Source of the DNA: Bacteroides caccae
GTDB taxonomy: Bacteria > Bacteroidota > Bacteroidia > Bacteroidales > Bacteroidaceae
Direction: 5' to 3'
NCBI RefSeq assembly: GCF_002222615.2
Contig: NZ_CP022412.2
Location: 3,100,001 to 3,164,000, forward strand
DNA: 64,000 bases
Shown here: in pieces, positions 1 to 11,614 of the stretch
Layout: every line of letters begins with the position of its first letter
Position numbering within the stretch: the first letter of the stretch is position 1
Position numbers and translations under genes: made by a program
The notes under the pieces: generated by a model
Told to the model about the DNA's origin: nothing
Databases searched by the model: none
The model's input: only the letters and a program-made list of their open reading frames with translations

Positions 1-1
1 G

Positions 2-79
2 GTATTCGTAGAAGTACCGCTTACTACCTTTAATCCGGTAAAGACTGTAAATGACTTGTTGCGTGAGCAACACCAGTAA
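2..79 (+). CDS. 3' end of an unidentified gene (partial)
   Basis: An open frame enters from the left edge and ends at TAA 77-79, giving the last 25 residues (ending LLREQHQ). The piece is too short to name a family. The hairpin at 136-167 follows it closely and would terminate it, which supports a real gene end. Confidence 0.6.
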   Translation, partial: VFVEVPLTTFNPVKTVNDLLREQHQ

Positions 80-133
80 TCAGATGTTGAAAAAACAAGA
101 TGATAATTACAGCCAATTATAGATATTAGAGAA

Positions 134-170
134 AGCGACCGCTTGATAATTTAGGATTGAGCGGTCGTTT
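134..170 (+). terminator. intrinsic terminator
   Basis: Inverted repeat CGACCGCT (136-143) / AGCGGTCG (160-167) followed by TTT. It separates the partial upstream gene from the acetyltransferase gene. Confidence 0.6.
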
Positions 171-202
171 ATATGTCACAGACCTATAAAAAGAGTGTTT
201 AG

Positions 203-826
203 ATGAATCAGATTGAGAAGATTATTGATATTGCTACTTGGAACAGAAAAGAACATTTTGAACATTTTAGTGCCTTTGACGATCCTTTTTTCGGTGTAAC
301 GGTCAATGTAGACTGTACCCGTGCTTACCGGGAAGCCAAAAATAAAGGCGTTTCCTTTTCCCTTTTGCTCCTGCATCGTATCATCACGGCTGCCGCCAAA
401 GTAGAAGAGTTCCGTTATCGTATCGAAGGAGAAAAAGTTGTATGTTATGACAGTCTCCTGCCCGAAGCTACCGTAGGTCGTGCCGACCATACATTCTCAT
501 TCGCTTCCTTTGAATACGATCCCGATGAACTGACCTTTATCCTCAAAGCGAAAGCTGAAATGGAACGACTGCAAACTACTACCGGATTGAATAAGGAAGG
601 AACTTTTCATCCCAATGCCATTCATTATTCGGCAGTGCCCTGGCTCACCTTTACAGACATGAAGCACCCCACGAACATGCGTTCGGGTGACAGCGTACCG
701 AAAATATCCACAGGAAAATACTTTCGGGAAGGGGAGAAGTTGATGTTACCTATTTCCGTCACTTGTCACCATGGGTTAATGGACGGTTATCATGTGGCAA
801 AATTCATCGAATCTCTTGATTTGTAG
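203..826 (+). CDS. chloramphenicol acetyltransferase-family protein
   Basis: 207-residue cytoplasmic protein of the trimeric CAT fold, close to the usual 210-220 residues. The active-site signature HHGLMDG (HHxxxDG, about residues 189-195) supplies the catalytic His, and the C-terminal context resembles known CATs (GYHVAKF). Family knowledge: CATs transfer acetyl from acetyl-CoA to chloramphenicol, but many Bacteroides chromosomal members are uncharacterised and may use another acceptor, so resistance should not be assumed. The ATG at 203 is the first in frame after the upstream terminator. A 36-bp gap separates it from the next gene, so the two may share a transcript. Confidence 0.8.
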   Translation: MNQIEKIIDIATWNRKEHFEHFSAFDDPFFGVTVNVDCTRAYREAKNKGVSFSLLLLHRIITAAAKVEEFRYRIEGEKVVCYDSLLPEATVGRADHTFSFASFEYDPDELTFILKAKAEMERLQTTTGLNKEGTFHPNAIHYSAVPWLTFTDMKHPTNMRSGDSVPKISTGKYFREGEKLMLPISVTCHHGLMDGYHVAKFIESLDL

Positions 827-862
827 GTTCGCACCAATTTATAAAGACTAAACAAACCATAT

Positions 863-2176
863 ATGAGACCAAAGGTATTAAAGTGGGAGGTCATCATTCT
901 TTGCGTAATACTATTTTTTCCGGGGATTTCCTTGAATGCACAGGAGGTTCGGCAGGATGATATTTATGAAATCCGGCAAAGCAGTTTCTCGAGGTATGGA
1001 TTTGATACGCTCTCTGTGCATACTCCTCATCGCTTTATTCATCGTCTGGGGGTGGAAGTCCGTCCGCAATATGTGTTTCCTACCAATCCCTTCTTGCAGG
1101 GAGAAAACGAACGCTGGCAACCCATTCAGACCTCTTTTGCCGCTCATTTGAAATATTCATTCCAATTCCGTCCCAACACCTGTGCCGACCGTATTTATGG
1201 TGGTGCTTATCAGGGATTCGGCTTGTCCGCCACTACCTTCGGAGATAAAAAACAACTTGGAGATCCTATCTCATTTTATGTGTTTCAGGGGGCGCGGATT
1301 GCCCGGTTTAATCCCTGTCTTTCGCTCAACTACGAATGGAACTTCGGTCTGTCCGCCGGTTGGAAACCGTATGATAATGATTATAATTCCTATAATGGTG
1401 CAGTCGGTTCGCGAATGAATGCCTATATTAATGCCGGTATCTATCTGAACTGGGCATTTTCCCGTTATTTCGACTTAATCATTGGCGGTGATTTCACTCA
1501 TTTCTCTAATGGCAATACCAAATTCCCGAATGCAGGGGTAAATACCACCGGAGCCAAAATCGGATTGGTGTATAACTTTAACCGTACAGAAGAAGAACTT
1601 ACAAAGTCTCTGCTTCGGCCGGCTATTCCCCGCTTTCCGCGTCACATAAGTTATGATCTGGTATTATTCGGCTCATGGCGGCGAAAGGGGGTATATATAG
1701 GAGACGGGAGACAGATTGCCTCGCCCGGTAGTTATCCGGTGGCAGGATTCAACTTCGCGCCGATGTACAACCTCGGTTATAAATTTCGTGTTGGTGCCTC
1801 GCTCGACGGAGTTTACGACGGTAGTGCCAATGTATATACCTATATGGAAGATTATATTGTCGATTCGAATGGAAACGGCACGCCTCCTCCACGTCAATTT
1901 CTGAAACCGGGCATCCAGCATCAACTATCACTCGGCGTGTCGGGACGTGCAGAGTATGTGATGCCATATTTTACAATCGGCGTAGGCATCGGAGCCAATG
2001 TGCTCGGCCGTGGTGACTTGCGGGGACTTTATCAGATATTAGCCCTGAAAATAGGAATTACCCGCAGTACTTTCCTCCACATCGGTTATAATCTTCAGAA
2101 CTTCCAGACCCCTAATTATCTGATGCTCGGCTTAGGTTTCCGTTTTCACAATAAATATCCAAAAGTACGTCACTAA
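863..2176 (+). CDS. PagL-like lipid A deacylase / outer-membrane barrel
   Basis: 437 residues with an N-terminal signal peptide (hydrophobic stretch ending NAQ near residue 27), followed by alternating aromatic beta-strand sequence typical of an outer-membrane barrel. Around residue 213 the motif DFTHFSNGNTKFPNAG matches the His-x-Ser-Asn region of the acyloxyacyl hydrolase/PagL family (PF09411), whose His and Ser act on the 3-O-acyl chain of lipid A. The protein is much longer than Pseudomonas PagL (about 170 residues); the C-terminal half looks like extra barrel strands. Lipid A remodelling is therefore an inference; the barrel nature is clear. It ends 60 bp before purT. Confidence 0.7.
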   Translation: MRPKVLKWEVIILCVILFFPGISLNAQEVRQDDIYEIRQSSFSRYGFDTLSVHTPHRFIHRLGVEVRPQYVFPTNPFLQGENERWQPIQTSFAAHLKYSFQFRPNTCADRIYGGAYQGFGLSATTFGDKKQLGDPISFYVFQGARIARFNPCLSLNYEWNFGLSAGWKPYDNDYNSYNGAVGSRMNAYINAGIYLNWAFSRYFDLIIGGDFTHFSNGNTKFPNAGVNTTGAKIGLVYNFNRTEEELTKSLLRPAIPRFPRHISYDLVLFGSWRRKGVYIGDGRQIASPGSYPVAGFNFAPMYNLGYKFRVGASLDGVYDGSANVYTYMEDYIVDSNGNGTPPPRQFLKPGIQHQLSLGVSGRAEYVMPYFTIGVGIGANVLGRGDLRGLYQILALKIGITRSTFLHIGYNLQNFQTPNYLMLGLGFRFHNKYPKVRH

Positions 2177-2202
2177 AAAAGCCATATTTCATCGAAATGT
2201 AC

Positions 2203-2210
2203 TAATTTTG
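2203..2210 (+). promoter_or_regulatory. candidate -7 box for purT
   Basis: TAATTTTG matches the Bacteroides -7 consensus TAnnTTTG and lies 28 bp before the purT ATG. No clear TTTG -33 box is seen at 19-21 bp upstream. Confidence 0.35.
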
Positions 2211-2237
2211 CATCATTAACATAAAACACTCAAAATA

Positions 2238-3404
2238 ATGAAGAAAATATTGTTGCTCGGTTCCGGGGAATTAGGAAAAGAGTTTGTAATTTCTGCCCAG
2301 CGTAAAGGTCAGCACATTATTGCTTGTGACTCGTATGCCGGAGCGCCTGCTATGCAAGTAGCCGACGAATGTGAAGTATTCGATATGCTGAACGGCGAAG
2401 AACTGGAGCGTATCGTTAAGAAACATCAGCCGGACATTATCGTTCCGGAGATTGAAGCAATCCGTACGGAACGTCTGTATGATTTTGAAAAGGAAGGTAT
2501 CCAGGTGGTTCCCAGTGCCCGTGCCGTTAACTTCACGATGAATCGTAAAGCCATTCGTGATCTTGCTGCTAAAGAACTCGGACTGAAAACTGCCAGATAT
2601 TTTTACGCTAAGACATTAGACGAACTGAAAGCTGCCGCTGCTAAAATAGGTTTCCCTTGTGTGGTGAAACCGTTGATGTCTTCTTCCGGTAAAGGACAGT
2701 CACTTGTGAAAAATGCCGACGAACTTGAACACGCTTGGGAGTATGGATGCAGTGGTAGCCGTGGTGATATCCGCGAGCTCATTATTGAGGAATTTATTAA
2801 GTTCGACAGTGAAATAACACTATTGACGGTTACTCAAAAGAACGGTCCCACGTTGTTCTGTCCGCCTATCGGCCACGTGCAGAAAGGAGGCGATTACCGT
2901 GAAAGTTTCCAGCCTGCGCACATTGACCCTGCTCACCTGAAAGAAGCGGAGGAAATGGCAGAGAAAGTGACCCGCGCTTTGACGGGAGCCGGACTTTGGG
3001 GAGTTGAATTCTTCTTGAGCCATGAGAATGGCGTTTACTTCTCCGAACTTTCCCCCCGTCCGCATGACACCGGTATGGTGACATTGGCAGGAACGCAGAA
3101 TTTGAATGAGTTCGAACTTCATTTGCGTGCTGTGCTTGGACTTCCTATTCCGGGCATTAAGCAAGAGAGGATAGGAGCGAGTGCCGTTATCCTTTCTCCG
3201 ATAGCCAGCCAAGAACGTCCTCAATACCGCGGAATGGAAGAAGTCACTAAAGAGGAAGATACTTACCTGCGTATATTCGGTAAGCCGTTTACCCGCGTCA
3301 ACCGTCGTATGGGAGTGGTACTGTGTTATGCTCCGCTCGACTCCGATCTGGACGCTTTGCGCGATAAGGCAAAGAGAATAGCTGAAAAGGTGGAAGTATA
3401 TTAA
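2238..3404 (+). CDS. purT: formate-dependent GAR transformylase PurT
   Basis: 388-residue ATP-grasp enzyme making formylglycinamide ribonucleotide from GAR, formate and ATP, the third step of purine synthesis, without 10-formyl-THF. The N-terminus ([10 protein letters not shown]) is the PurT/PurK pre-ATP-grasp fold. The central domain carries [17 protein letters not shown], the ATP-grasp glycine loop (about residues 139-155), and [23 protein letters not shown] holds the metal-binding Glu and Asn/Ser set. Length equals the family norm (about 390). It appears monocistronic, with a strong terminator just after the stop. Confidence 0.95.
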   Translation: MKKILLLGSGELGKEFVISAQRKGQHIIACDSYAGAPAMQVADECEVFDMLNGEELERIVKKHQPDIIVPEIEAIRTERLYDFEKEGIQVVPSARAVNFTMNRKAIRDLAAKELGLKTARYFYAKTLDELKAAAAKIGFPCVVKPLMSSSGKGQSLVKNADELEHAWEYGCSGSRGDIRELIIEEFIKFDSEITLLTVTQKNGPTLFCPPIGHVQKGGDYRESFQPAHIDPAHLKEAEEMAEKVTRALTGAGLWGVEFFLSHENGVYFSELSPRPHDTGMVTLAGTQNLNEFELHLRAVLGLPIPGIKQERIGASAVILSPIASQERPQYRGMEEVTKEEDTYLRIFGKPFTRVNRRMGVVLCYAPLDSDLDALRDKAKRIAEKVEVY

Positions 3405-3427
3405 ATATCCGATCGATATTTAATATA

Positions 3428-3480
3428 AAAGCTCCAACTCACCGGATTTATAAATTCCGGCGAGTTGGAGCTTTTATTTT
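3428..3480 (+). terminator. strong intrinsic terminator (probably bidirectional)
   Basis: Long near-perfect stem: AAAAGCTCCAACTC plus CCGG (3427-3445) pairs with CCGG plus GAGTTGGAGCTTTT (3457-3474), then ATTTT. The A-rich 5' side would give a U tract on the other strand too. Confidence 0.85.
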
Positions 3481-5468
<1,988 letters not shown>

Positions 5469-5479
5469 AAAACGTTGCG

Positions 5480-5725
5480 ATGAAAGAACTGCATTTGAGT
5501 ATAGTGTCGCCTGAAAAGAGCGTATTCGACGGAGATGTGAAGATAGTCACATTGCCGGGTACGATCGGGTCGTTTTCCATTCTGCCGGGACATGCGCCTA
5601 TCGTCTCGTCATTGAAAGCGGGAACATTAAGTTATACCACGCTGGACGGGGAGGAGCATACACTTGATATTCAGGGTGGTTTTGTGGAATTGAGTGACGG
5701 GACGGTTTCTGCCTGCGTTTCGTAG
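5480..5725 (+). CDS. atpC: F1Fo ATP synthase subunit epsilon (short form)
   Basis: 81 residues covering only the N-terminal beta-sandwich (LHLSIVSPEKSVFDGD, LPGTIGSFSILPGHAPIVSSL). The usual C-terminal helical hairpin of about 50 residues, which inhibits ATP hydrolysis in many bacteria, is absent. The frame ends cleanly at TAG with no sign of frameshift, so this is probably the native short form seen in Bacteroidetes. It sits between beta and the Fo genes. Confidence 0.92.
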   Translation: MKELHLSIVSPEKSVFDGDVKIVTLPGTIGSFSILPGHAPIVSSLKAGTLSYTTLDGEEHTLDIQGGFVELSDGTVSACVS

Positions 5726-5796
5726 GCGGACCTCCTGAAATATAGTTGAATTGGAAAAAACGAGATTTAGAAAATACAGTAGAAAAACACAGTGAC

Positions 5797-6231
5797 ATGA
5801 TGAACATTAGTAAAACTAAACGGAATTTTATCGGCTTGAACACTTTATTTGCAATTCTAAGTGCAGGAGTCGGTGCAGTGATTTTACACGTTGCCCTACC
5901 GGGACATTATTTCGGAGGATATCCGTTTATTCCGACATATTTCTATCTGTTTGGTTTGTTCAGTATCTATATGTTCGATGCGTGTCGGCAGCATGCTCCG
6001 CAAAAGATGTTACTGCTGTATTTGGCAATAAAAATGGTAAAGATGATTCTTTCGATAATTCTAGTCTTGATTTATTGCCTTGCCGTGCGTGAAGAAGCTA
6101 AAGCTTTCTTGCTGACGTTTATCTCGTTCTATTTGCTGTATCTGATATACGAAACATGGTTCTTCTTCTCGTTTGAAGTGAACCTGAAACGGAAAAAGAA
6201 AAATAAGAATAAAAATGAAACAGTTGCGTAA
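5797..6231 (+). CDS. ATP synthase-operon membrane protein (AtpI position)
   Basis: 144 residues with about four hydrophobic segments (FIGLNTLFAILSAGVGAVIL; a segment near residues 48-62; LLYLAIKMVKMILSIILVL; LLTFISFYLLYLIYETW) and a very basic C-terminus (RKKKNKNKN). I do not recognise a family with certainty. Its place just before subunit a matches AtpI/UncI, which helps c-ring assembly in other bacteria, so an assembly role is inferred. ATG 5797 (or 5800) is chosen over an upstream TTG because the intervening residues are charged and unlike a membrane protein start. It overlaps atpB by 17 bp. Confidence 0.7.
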   Translation: MMNISKTKRNFIGLNTLFAILSAGVGAVILHVALPGHYFGGYPFIPTYFYLFGLFSIYMFDACRQHAPQKMLLLYLAIKMVKMILSIILVLIYCLAVREEAKAFLLTFISFYLLYLIYETWFFFSFEVNLKRKKKNKNKNETVA

Positions 6232-7348
6232 CATATTAACCCCGTTGGTGCTGCTCTGTCTGTTGGCAGCCGGCTTCCCTGTTTTTGCACAGGAACAGGA
6301 AGAAGCGGCTCCGAAGATGCAGGATGAGATGACTTCTAAAGAAGAAAAAGAGAATACGGTTGATGTGAAAGAGATCGTGTTCGGGCATATCGGTGACTCA
6401 TACGAATGGCATATTACGACGTGGGGTAAAACACACATTACTATACCATTACCTATTATTGTTTATAGTAGCACTACAGGTTGGCATACTTTTCTATCTT
6501 CGCGTCTTGAAGAGAACGGGGGTAGTTATGAAGGGCTTTCCATCGCTCCCGAAGGAAGTAAATACGAAGGTAAACTGGTAGAGTATAATGCAGCCGGAGA
6601 GCAAGTGCGTCCGTGGGACATTTCTATCACAAAGGTGACATTTGCTTTGCTGTTCAACAGTGTGCTGTTGCTGGTGATTGTATTGAGTGTAGCCCACTGG
6701 TATCGAAAACGTCCTCGCGGAGCGTTGGCACCGGGAGGGTTCATCGGATTCATGGAGATGTTTATTATGATGGTGAACGATGATATCATCAAGAGTTGTG
6801 TCGGTCCCAATTATCGGAAATTCGCTCCATATCTGCTGACAGCGTTTTTTTTCATCTTTGTCAACAATATAATGGGATTGATCCCATTCTTTCCCGGTGG
6901 GGCGAATGTGACGGGAAATATTGCGATCACAATGGTACTGGCTATCTGTACGTTCCTTGCGGTTAATATTTTCGGAACCAAACATTATTGGAAAGATATT
7001 TTCTGGCCGGATGTACCCTGGTGGCTGAAAGTTCCTGTGCCGATGATGCCTTTCATCGAGTTTTTCGGGATCTTCACGAAACCGTTTGCATTGATGATTC
7101 GTCTTTTCGCCAATATGTTGGCAGGACACATGGCAATGCTGGTGCTTACTTGCCTGATTTTCATCTCTGCAAGTATGGGGCCCGCACTGAACGGCACACT
7201 GACCGTGGCTTCCGTACTGTTCAATATCTTTATGAATGCGCTTGAACTGTTGGTAGCTTTCATCCAGGCATACGTGTTTACAATGCTTTCGGCAGTGTTT
7301 ATCGGACTGGCACAAGAAGGCGCGAAGGTGAAGGCGGAAGAAAAATAA
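6215..7348 (+). CDS. atpB: F1Fo ATP synthase subunit a
   Basis: 377 residues, about 100 longer than E. coli subunit a. The extension is a signal peptide (LLAAGFPVFAQ) plus a periplasmic acidic domain. The core membrane domain follows with KPFALMIRLFANMLAGH, which contains the essential stator Arg of the proton channel, and a final helix with EGAKV at the C-terminus. The signal-peptide form of subunit a is characteristic of Bacteroidetes. The start overlaps the previous gene, suggesting translational coupling. Confidence 0.95.
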   Translation: MKQLRNILTPLVLLCLLAAGFPVFAQEQEEAAPKMQDEMTSKEEKENTVDVKEIVFGHIGDSYEWHITTWGKTHITIPLPIIVYSSTTGWHTFLSSRLEENGGSYEGLSIAPEGSKYEGKLVEYNAAGEQVRPWDISITKVTFALLFNSVLLLVIVLSVAHWYRKRPRGALAPGGFIGFMEMFIMMVNDDIIKSCVGPNYRKFAPYLLTAFFFIFVNNIMGLIPFFPGGANVTGNIAITMVLAICTFLAVNIFGTKHYWKDIFWPDVPWWLKVPVPMMPFIEFFGIFTKPFALMIRLFANMLAGHMAMLVLTCLIFISASMGPALNGTLTVASVLFNIFMNALELLVAFIQAYVFTMLSAVFIGLAQEGAKVKAEEK

Positions 7349-7384
7349 AAGAGAATTAGATAAGAGAGCAAATAAAAAATATAA

Positions 7385-7663
<279 letters not shown>

Positions 7664-7719
7664 GCAGGTGGAATACCGACAAACTGTAAATCAATATTCA
7701 TCATTCTAAATTACAAGAA

Positions 7720-8223
7720 ATGTCATTACTATTACCTGATAGTGGCCTGTTGTTCTGGATGTTTGTCGCATTCGGGATTGTGTTTGTGATATTGGCAAAA
7801 TACGGTTTCCCTATCATCATTAGGATGGTGGAAGACCGTAAAGTCTATATCGACCAGTCTTTGGAGGTGGCAAGAGAAGCCAACGCACAGCTCTCCAAAC
7901 TAAAGCAGGAGGGCGATGCGCTTGTGGCTGCCGCCAACAAGGAACAAGGACGCATCTTGAAGGAAGCAATGGAAGAACGTGACAAGATTGTTCACGAGGC
8001 CCGTAAGCAAGCCGAGATAGCCGCACAGAAGGAACTGGATGCGGTGAGACAACAAATCCAGGTGGAGAAAGACGAAGCTATCCGCGACATCCGTCGTCAG
8101 GTGGCTGTGCTTTCTGTCGATATTGCCGAAAAAGTGCTCCGTAAGAGTCTTCAGGACAAAGAAGCTCAAATGGGCATGATTGACCGTATGCTGGATGAAG
8201 TATTAACCCCTAATAAGAACTAA
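7720..8223 (+). CDS. atpF: F1Fo ATP synthase subunit b
   Basis: 167 residues: one N-terminal membrane helix ([20 protein letters not shown]) followed by a long charged coiled coil (about residues 35-150) that forms the peripheral stalk. Length matches the family. It lies between c and delta, with 5 bp to atpH. Confidence 0.93.
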   Translation: MSLLLPDSGLLFWMFVAFGIVFVILAKYGFPIIIRMVEDRKVYIDQSLEVAREANAQLSKLKQEGDALVAAANKEQGRILKEAMEERDKIVHEARKQAEIAAQKELDAVRQQIQVEKDEAIRDIRRQVAVLSVDIAEKVLRKSLQDKEAQMGMIDRMLDEVLTPNKN

Positions 8224-8228
8224 GGAAA

Positions 8229-8789
8229 ATGGAAGTCGGAATACTCTCAATGCGATATGCCAAAGCGATGATTGAATACGCACAGGAGAAAGGAGTGGAG
8301 GACAAGCTCTACCAAGAGTTCCTCACACTGTCTTATTGCTTTTGCGCCCAACCGGGTTTGCGCGAAGCACTGGATAACCCTGTTATCTCAACCAAAGAGA
8401 AATTGGCGCTGGTATGTACGGCTGCCGATGGCAACGGTAAATCCACCAGAGAGTTTGTCCATTTTATTACTTTGGTACTGCGAAACAGGCGTGAGGGATA
8501 TTTACAGTTTATCAGCCTGATGTATCTGGATCTTTACCGGAAACTAAAGCATATCGGGGTAGGCAAACTGATTACGGCTGTTCCTGTGGACAAGGAGACG
8601 GAAGACCGTATCCGCTCCGCAGCAGCGCATATCCTGCATGCGCAAATGGAACTGGAGACTGTGGTAGATCCGTCTATCGAGGGCGGATTCATCTTCGATA
8701 TTAATGATTATCGACTGGATGCAAGCATTGCTACGCAGTTGAAGCGAGTAAAACAACAGTTTATTGATAAGAATAGGAGAATTGTATAA
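8229..8789 (+). CDS. atpH: F1Fo ATP synthase subunit delta
   Basis: 186-residue stalk protein linking b to the top of F1. The N-terminal helical bundle ([16 protein letters not shown]) and the C-terminal [18 protein letters not shown] strand motif are typical of OSCP/delta. The stop overlaps the atpA start by one base, a tight coupling. Confidence 0.93.
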   Translation: MEVGILSMRYAKAMIEYAQEKGVEDKLYQEFLTLSYCFCAQPGLREALDNPVISTKEKLALVCTAADGNGKSTREFVHFITLVLRNRREGYLQFISLMYLDLYRKLKHIGVGKLITAVPVDKETEDRIRSAAAHILHAQMELETVVDPSIEGGFIFDINDYRLDASIATQLKRVKQQFIDKNRRIV

Positions 8790-10372
8790 TGTCTGAAAAT
8801 ATTAAAGTAAGCGAGGTTTCCGATATATTGCGTAAACAGCTCGAAGGTATTAATACCCATGTGCAGCTTGACGAAATCGGTACGGTGCTTCAGGTGAGCG
8901 ATGGTGTGGTGCGTATCTATGGACTGCGGAATGCCGAGGCTAACGAGTTACTGGAGTTTGACAACGGCATTAAGGCTATCGTGATGAACCTTGAAGAGGA
9001 CAACGTGGGTGCTGTGTTGTTGGGACCGACTGACAGAATCAAGGAAGGCTTTATTGTGAAGCGTACCAAGCATATTGCTTCTATCCGCGTAGGAGAAAGT
9101 ATGTTGGGGCGTGTCATTGACCCGCTGGGTGAACCGCTCGACGGTAAAGGCTTAATTGGTGGTGATTTGTATGAAATGCCGTTGGAACGCAAAGCGCCGG
9201 GAGTAATCTTCCGTCAGCCTGTCAACCAGCCGTTGCAGACAGGACTGAAAGCTGTGGATGCCATGATTCCTATTGGGCGTGGACAACGTGAGCTGATTAT
9301 CGGTGACCGTCAGACAGGAAAGACGGCCATTGCGATTGATACGATTATCAACCAACGTACCAACTTCCTGGCAGGGGATCCTGTATATTGTATTTATGTG
9401 GCTATCGGTCAAAAAGGTTCTACCGTGGCTTCTATTGTAAATACGCTCCGTGAGTATGGTGCTATGGATTATACCGTTGTGGTAGCTGCCACGGCTGGCG
9501 ATCCGGCTGCATTACAGTATTACGCGCCGTTTGCAGGGGCTGCTATCGGCGAATATTTCCGTGATACCGGCCGTCACGCGCTAGTGGTTTATGATGACCT
9601 TTCCAAGCAGGCGGTTGCCTATCGTGAGGTCTCATTGATCCTTCGCCGTCCGTCCGGACGTGAGGCTTATCCGGGTGATATCTTCTACCTGCATTCCCGC
9701 TTGTTGGAACGTGCGGCTAAGATTATCAATCAGGAGGAAGTGGCGCGCGAAATGAATGACCTTCCCGAAAGCCTGAAAGGTATTGTGAAAGGGGGTGGTT
9801 CACTGACTGCCTTGCCTATCATTGAGACGCAGGCAGGAGACGTTTCGGCCTATATTCCAACGAACGTGATTTCTATCACTGACGGACAGATATTCCTCGA
9901 AACGGACTTGTTCAATCAGGGTGTCCGCCCGGCTATCAATGTCGGTATCTCTGTATCCCGTGTAGGTGGTAATGCTCAGATTAAGGCGATGAAAAAAGTG
10001 GCAGGAACATTGAAGATAGACCAGGCACAGTATCGTGAATTGGAAGCATTCTCCAAGTTCAGCAGTGATATGGACCCGATTACGGCATTGACAATTGACA
10101 AAGGGCGTAAGAATGCGCAGTTGCTGATTCAGCCTCAATACAGTCCGATGCCTGTGGAACAACAGATTGCTATCCTCTATTGTGGTACACATGGTTTGCT
10201 CCGTGATGTGCCATTGAACAACGTGCAGGATTTTGAACGCAGTTTCATCGAGTCTCTGCAATTGAATCATCAGGAGGATGTGTTGGATGTATTGAGAACG
10301 GGTGTTATTGATGATAATGTGACTAAGGCTATTGAAGAAACTGCTGCTATGGTCGCTAAACAATATTTGTAA
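8789..10372 (+). CDS. atpA: F1Fo ATP synthase subunit alpha
   Basis: 527-residue regulatory nucleotide-binding F1 subunit. The P-loop GDRQTGKTA (about residues 172-180), the [16 protein letters not shown] segment and the [10 protein letters not shown] arginine-finger region are all visible. Length is typical (500-530). It starts on the last base of the atpH stop. Confidence 0.97.
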   Translation: MSENIKVSEVSDILRKQLEGINTHVQLDEIGTVLQVSDGVVRIYGLRNAEANELLEFDNGIKAIVMNLEEDNVGAVLLGPTDRIKEGFIVKRTKHIASIRVGESMLGRVIDPLGEPLDGKGLIGGDLYEMPLERKAPGVIFRQPVNQPLQTGLKAVDAMIPIGRGQRELIIGDRQTGKTAIAIDTIINQRTNFLAGDPVYCIYVAIGQKGSTVASIVNTLREYGAMDYTVVVAATAGDPAALQYYAPFAGAAIGEYFRDTGRHALVVYDDLSKQAVAYREVSLILRRPSGREAYPGDIFYLHSRLLERAAKIINQEEVAREMNDLPESLKGIVKGGGSLTALPIIETQAGDVSAYIPTNVISITDGQIFLETDLFNQGVRPAINVGISVSRVGGNAQIKAMKKVAGTLKIDQAQYRELEAFSKFSSDMDPITALTIDKGRKNAQLLIQPQYSPMPVEQQIAILYCGTHGLLRDVPLNNVQDFERSFIESLQLNHQEDVLDVLRTGVIDDNVTKAIEETAAMVAKQYL

Positions 10373-10384
10373 TTCAAGAAAACT

Positions 10385-11281
10385 ATGGCTTCACTGAAAG
10401 AAGTAAAAACCAGAATAAATTCGGTTAAAAGTACCCGAAAAATCACTTCAGCAATGAAGATGGTGGCTTCTGCCAAACTACATAAGGCACAAGGAGCCAT
10501 TGAGAATATGTTGCCCTATCAGAAGAAGTTGAACAAGATTCTGACTAACTTTTTGAGCGCTGATCTTCCGATAGAGTCTCCTTACATACGAGCACGGGAA
10601 GTGAAGCGTGTGGCGATTATTGCTTTTTCTTCGAATACATCACTTTGTGGTGCTTTTAATGCAAATGTCATAAAGATGTTATTGCAAACTGTCAGCGAAT
10701 ACCGTACGCTGGGACAGGATAATATTTTGATCTTTCCCATAGGAAAGAAGGTGGAGGAAGCTGTGAAGAGAATGGGATTCCAGCCAGGGGAAATACCTCC
10801 GACACTTTCCGATAAACCAACTTATCAAGAAGCTTCCGACCTGGCGGATCTTCTAATGAAAATGTATGTGGCGGGAGAAATTGACCGTGTGGAATTGATT
10901 TATCATCATTTTAAATCAATGGGTGTGCAGATTCTACTTCGTGAGACTTATCTGCCTATTGACCTTACACGTGCAGTAGAAGAAGGTAAAGAACTGGAAA
11001 AACAGAAAGAAGAAGAACGTGAAGTTGTGAATGACTATATAGTAGAACCTTCTGCTGAGCAATTGATTGCCGACTTGATACCTACTGTATTAAGCCAGAA
11101 GCTCTTTACTGCTGCTGTGGATTCTAATGCTTCCGAGCACGCAGCACGTACATTAGCAATGCAAGTAGCTACGGACAATGCCAACGAATTGATTCAAGAC
11201 CTTACCAAGCAATATAACAAGAGTCGCCAACAGGCGATTACGAACGAATTGCTGGATATTGTGGGTGGTTCGATGCAGTAA
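10385..11281 (+). CDS. atpG: F1Fo ATP synthase subunit gamma
   Basis: 298-residue rotor shaft. The N-terminal coiled coil TRKITSAMKMVASAKL and the C-terminal DNANELIQDLTKQYNKSRQ plus RQQAITNELLDIVGG are diagnostic. It is the last operon gene and is followed by a terminator. Confidence 0.96.
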   Translation: MASLKEVKTRINSVKSTRKITSAMKMVASAKLHKAQGAIENMLPYQKKLNKILTNFLSADLPIESPYIRAREVKRVAIIAFSSNTSLCGAFNANVIKMLLQTVSEYRTLGQDNILIFPIGKKVEEAVKRMGFQPGEIPPTLSDKPTYQEASDLADLLMKMYVAGEIDRVELIYHHFKSMGVQILLRETYLPIDLTRAVEEGKELEKQKEEEREVVNDYIVEPSAEQLIADLIPTVLSQKLFTAAVDSNASEHAARTLAMQVATDNANELIQDLTKQYNKSRQQAITNELLDIVGGSMQ

Positions 11282-11317
11282 TTACGACAATTAATAACAT
11301 TATTTTTTGATTCAATA

Positions 11318-11350
11318 TCCCGTTTTTAAGGTGAAACTTAAAAACGGGAA
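11318..11350 (+). terminator. terminator of the ATP synthase operon
   Basis: Perfect 13-bp inverted repeat (11318-11330 with 11337-11349, six-base loop GTGAAA), 37 bp after the atpG stop. T-rich sequence lies inside the stem arms. Confidence 0.75.
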
Positions 11351-11473
11351 TTTATATATATATATTTGCGTTGGAAATAGTCTTGAATTTTTATTTATAT
11401 TCAAGCAAAACAAATATACGAAGTAGTTTTCGGACATAATAGCACATCACTTAGTGTTCTAATTTGATCCGTC

Positions 11474-11515
11474 GTCCCGGTTGCTTTCTAGCGGGAAAAA
11501 CAGCCGGGACTTTTT
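11474..11515 (+). terminator. second intrinsic terminator
   Basis: GTCCCGG (11474-11480) pairs with CCGGGAC (11504-11510) and is followed by TTTTT. It forms a second barrier between the ATP synthase operon and the helicase gene, or the end of a short untranslated RNA. Confidence 0.65.
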
Positions 11516-11587
11516 GTCTGATTCTCATTTGACTATTTTATGCGGAAAAGTTTAGTACTTTTATTTCAATCTCTATATAGTTTTCCG

Positions 11588-11595
11588 TACCTTTG
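11588..11595 (+). promoter_or_regulatory. candidate -7 box for the helicase gene
   Basis: TACCTTTG fits the Bacteroides -7 consensus and lies 19 bp before the ATG at 11615. The -33 region is weak. Confidence 0.45.
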
Positions 11596-11614
11596 CACAA
11601 AATAATATACTTTC